From Anas platyrhynchos (taxonomy: Eukaryota; Chordata; Aves; Anseriformes; Anatidae), in the NCBI RefSeq assembly GCF_047663525.1, contig NC_092591.1, forward strand, positions 34,257,001-34,321,000: DNA of 64,000 nucleotides. The letters are read 5' to 3'. The position numbers and the translations under genes were made by a program. Positions 61,901 through 64,000 of this stretch are shown one piece after another (the stretch's first letter is position 1; each line of letters opens with the position of its first letter). Below the pieces are notes generated by a model, which saw nothing but the letters and a program-made list of their open reading frames with translations, was not told the origin of the DNA and did not search any database.

Positions 61901-64000
61901 CTCTCTTCATATGAGCCCTTCACTGAAAACAAGAAGTCTTTTTCTAAAGAAAATGGATGAAATATATACAGAGAAAATAATGGTTATGATCACAGAAATA
62001 GAACATTAAACAGTCATTTAGAAGTTGTTCTTTTTATATACAAGCCATTCAGCAATGCTTAAGAGTTCCTAGACTATCTTTATCCAAACAGGGAATATTA
62101 CAGGAAACGAATCAAAACAAAAGAAAGAGCTTGTAAAACAGCATTAGCTGTTTTGGAAACTCAAACCTGTAGGAAAACTGGGCAGAATGTAAACTGCTGA
62201 GACAGAATAATGTATTTACTTCAATTTTACAGCACTAAGAAGTTTCATGCTCTACTTGCAAGCCCCAGTTTTGATAGATAGTTAGCATAGAACAGACACA
62301 GCATGGACACAGACAACCCATCCAACACCTGTGCTTATTACACAATACTATTTACACAATAATATTACACGATATTATAAGATACTGTGTTATTACATCT
62401 CAGTTATATCATAGTAGTGTTCCTAAGAGAGAGAGGTAGACCTATACAGAAATGCAGCATGCTTGAAGAGTTGCTTGGAATACTTTTGCTAAGGCCAGTG
62501 TTGACCCAAGTCATAACAAAACTAAGGTGATACCCATCCTACTATCATGGGGGCATTTAGGATTCCTGTAAGAACAAAAAAGGGAAATTACTGGATAAGA
62601 AAGTGACAAAAAAATAGTTCTGAAATATCCAAATGGTTTATACTTCGCAGAGTTTAAAACCCAGTCACCACATTTCCTTTTTTTGTGTTGCATTTTTTGA
62701 TGTTAATTAAAAAAAGTCAAACATATTTTTGTTTCTAGTTTAAAGTCTAACCTGAAGCTTCTTTCTTCATCTGTTTATTGTCTACCAGAACTTCCAAGCA
62801 GGAAATTTCACGAGACTGCAGAAAGGATGAACAATGAGACAGTTAAATATCCAAAACGAGCAACACCTGAGTCACTTCACAGCTATATATTTCTGGCTAC
62901 CTAGGTTGCTGGGGTCTGAAAAACAGCCCACCTTGTGTTTGGTAGGCTTGTAAGAGAAAGATTTTGGCACTCTGACAATGTGCTGGGGTTTCAGCTGAAA
63001 GAAAAATGGCTGTGGCAGTATGGTCTGTCTCTAGGGACAGGGCTGGGAAGGGAGAGGAGATAACCAAGGAAGGAACAGGAGCATGCTGAGGACTCCTGAA
63101 GGTGAATTGATGGAACAGTCAAATCCACATCATCCAGGATACAGATGGCTGTGAGAGAGTCCCTAGAGCAGTTCTCAGAAGGGATGACACAGAGGCAGTA
63201 AGCCAATGAAAGAGCACTTCAGGCTTGCCAAGAAGTTTGCTATCAGCTGGTGATAAAGGACGTATCTGTGGGTATCCCCAGTGACTGTGTTCACTCTTTC
63301 CAAATACATACTCCTCCACAGAGCCACACAGGCAGACAGCTGCCAGCGTCTGACCCCCTTCACCTCTGTCTCCTTCAGCTCTACCTGCAGTGAGATGTTG
63401 GGGCACCTCCCACATTCATCCCTCCCAACACTAGTAGGAAAATGAACAGAAAGAGAAGATAAATAGTTTAAAATTACCACTAATACACCATTATTGACAA
63501 GACTTTCAGGAGGAACCGGACTGAAAGACAGAAAAAAAAAATGCTATCAGAACCAATATGTACTAAATACCTCTTTAAATGAACAGCAGGAATAACATTT
63601 TCCTTAAAGGTTGTCTCATCTAGCACAGTCTCTAATACACCACTGATTTTTATTTATTGCTGTTTGCAAAGATATCTGAAATATGGTTTCCTTACTTTTT
63701 TTTAGTAATGAATAGTAAGAAATATTTAGCACACTTGCTGTAGTTCTTATTATCTTTCTCCCTCCTCCAGGAAATATCAGAATAAATTAGCATCCGGGAT
63801 GATTCTTGGTAGATAAGGAACAGAGTGTTTTTGCCAATATGCAGCTAACTTGATAAACACCATATGTGGCTATGATACTATTTTAAACTACATTAAACCC
63901 TAGCACATGTTTTACAGTTCTTCAGTTCCATATGGATTTTACTCACATGCTCTCTGATGCAAATTCAACCTCCAGCAGCTCTTGTGTCTGTAAAAGATTA
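50398..64000 (-). CDS. PLA2G4E: Gene 3: PLA2G4E-like cytosolic phospholipase A2, 3' part (linker and complete lipase domain)
   Basis: Sixteen coding exons corresponding to gene 2 exons 6-21 assemble to 2058 nt, 685 residues plus TGA, all AG/GT and in frame. The upstream C2 exons lie beyond the right edge. The lipase domain is complete: GGGTR oxyanion segment (visible residues 202-206), nucleophile S235 in GSSGS, catalytic D520 in ADTAG followed by [11 protein letters not shown]. It keeps the Arg after GGG that gene 2 has lost, and its C-terminus ([26 protein letters not shown]) is closer to human PLA2G4E than gene 2's. It therefore looks like an active enzyme. It could be the true orthologue or another lineage-specific copy; a tree is needed. 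Confidence 0.94.
50791..50977 (-). CDS. PLA2G4E: Gene 3 exon 20
   Basis: 187 nt, as in gene 2: [58 protein letters not shown]. Acceptor ATGCAG, donor GTAAGC. Confidence 0.96.
52122..52288 (-). CDS. PLA2G4E: Gene 3 exon 19 (catalytic aspartate exon)
   Basis: 167 nt: [54 protein letters not shown]. The D of ADTAG is the catalytic aspartate. Acceptor TTTTAG, donor GTGCGA (weak). The frame stays open about 110 codons into the upstream intron. Confidence 0.95.
52776..52970 (-). CDS. PLA2G4E: Gene 3 exon 18
   Basis: 195 nt: [58 protein letters not shown]. One codon longer than in gene 2. Acceptor TATCAG, donor GTAACC. Confidence 0.94.
54020..54127 (-). CDS. PLA2G4E: Gene 3 exon 17 (diverged second half)
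   Basis: 108 nt, as in gene 2. The first half ([18 protein letters not shown]) matches human closely; the second half ([15 protein letters not shown]) has lost the R-W-T core by substitutions, without indels. The donor GTTGGT is atypical, yet it is the one that keeps phase. Confidence 0.85.
56114..56251 (-). CDS. PLA2G4E: Gene 3 exon 16
   Basis: 138 nt: [39 protein letters not shown] and SRICFMK. Acceptor CTGCAG, donor GTGATG. Confidence 0.96.
56742..56856 (-). CDS. PLA2G4E: Gene 3 exon 15
   Basis: 115 nt: [20 protein letters not shown] then [18 protein letters not shown]. Acceptor TCTCAG, donor GTGATG. Confidence 0.96.
57402..57624 (-). CDS. PLA2G4E: Gene 3 exon 14
   Basis: 223 nt: [38 protein letters not shown] and [15 protein letters not shown]. 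Same length as gene 2 exon 14. Acceptor CCCCAG, donor GTAGCA. Confidence 0.95.
58082..58218 (-). CDS. PLA2G4E: Gene 3 exon 13 (nucleophile serine exon)
   Basis: 137 nt: [36 protein letters not shown] and SSGSTW. The GxSGS nucleophile motif and the GGGTR oxyanion segment are both present. Acceptor GAACAG, donor GTAAGG. Confidence 0.97.
58929..58960. repeat. Poly-A run of 32 nt in gene 3 intron 12
   Basis: Homopolymer between exons 12 and 13. Two more A-rich runs lie at about 59431-59465 and 59940-59959 in the same intron. Confidence 0.9.
60080..60215 (-). CDS. PLA2G4E: Gene 3 exon 12 (start of lipase domain)
   Basis: 136 nt: [37 protein letters not shown] and ERDLQDHE. Starts 12 nt later than gene 2 exon 12 and lacks its Cys cluster. 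Acceptor TCTGAG, donor GTATGA. The acceptor choice is set by phase and similarity. Confidence 0.9.
60668..60705 (-). CDS. PLA2G4E: Gene 3 exon 11 (38-nt micro-exon)
   Basis: 38 nt encoding [12 protein letters not shown] plus a split Trp; human has a similar ELHMKST segment. Acceptor TTTCAG, donor GTAAGA. Confidence 0.9.
61418..61510 (-). CDS. PLA2G4E: Gene 3 exon 10 (linker)
   Basis: 93 nt, phase 0-0: [20 protein letters not shown] then [11 protein letters not shown]. Two codons longer than in gene 2 and poorly conserved. Acceptor TTTCAG, donor GTGATT. Confidence 0.85.
61780..61943 (-). CDS. PLA2G4E: Gene 3 exon 9 (linker)
   Basis: 164 nt: [39 protein letters not shown] and EKKTPFCL. Shares VKGS-E and FHYIKY with gene 2. 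Acceptor TTTAG, donor GTACGT. Confidence 0.92.
62752..62815 (-). CDS. PLA2G4E: Gene 3 exon 8
   Basis: 64 nt: [18 protein letters not shown] then EAS. The SCLEV core matches human. Acceptor CTGCAG, donor GTTAGA. Confidence 0.9.
63478..63520 (-). CDS. PLA2G4E: Gene 3 exon 7
   Basis: 43 nt: (I)[14 protein letters not shown], matching the human LVTNGVLV segment. Acceptor TTTCAG, donor GTAATT. Confidence 0.9.
63947..63987 (-). CDS. PLA2G4E: Gene 3 exon 6 (end of C2 domain, last exon in view)
   Basis: 41 nt: [13 protein letters not shown] plus a split Ile codon, parallel to gene 2 exon 6. Acceptor TTACAG, donor GTGAGT. Upstream exons lie beyond the window. Confidence 0.9.

Overview
The window is vertebrate nuclear DNA, almost certainly from a bird. 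It has long introns with canonical GT..AG sites, few interspersed repeats, and two short 3'-end fragments of CR1 LINEs, the dominant avian retroelement. The wording of the CR1 copies resembles that of ducks and geese, but this is from memory and tentative.

All coding sequence I can support belongs to one family on the minus strand: cytosolic phospholipase A2 group IV, closest to PLA2G4E (cPLA2-epsilon). Three copies lie head to tail. Gene 1 (1-5578) shows only its promoter and first five coding exons, covering the N-terminal tail and C2 domain; its lipase part lies beyond the left edge. Gene 2 (9378-42029) is complete: 21 coding exons, 2619 nt, 872 codons plus stop, with every splice phase compatible. 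Gene 3 (50398 to the right edge) shows the last 16 coding exons, 685 codons plus stop, with an intact frame; its C2 exons lie beyond 64000. Exon lengths in genes 2 and 3 match almost exactly, so the copies arose by tandem segmental duplication.

The encoded proteins have a calcium-binding C2 domain that docks on membranes, a variable linker, and a patatin-like lipase domain with a GGG oxyanion segment, a GxSG nucleophile serine and a catalytic aspartate. In mammals PLA2G4E is a Ca2+-dependent N-acyltransferase that makes N-acylphosphatidylethanolamines, and it has phospholipase activity. The same job for these copies is inference.

Layout: gene 1 5' half (1-5.7 kb); intergenic 5.7-9.4 kb; gene 2 3' end to lipase start (9.4-23 kb); linker and C2 exons (23-32 kb); an 8.2 kb intron with no exon I can see; N-terminal exons and promoter (40.4-42.1 kb); intergenic 42.1-50.4 kb with a pyrimidine tract and a CR1; gene 3 (50.4-64 kb).

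The most striking non-coding features are a perfect 880 bp (TTTTA)176 array inside gene 2 intron 14, only 35 bp from the 5' splice site, and a shared core promoter (CACCC box, 10 bp spacer, TATA) in front of genes 1 and 2, which nevertheless have unrelated first coding exons. I found no RNA genes, no CRISPR array and no other protein-coding gene.
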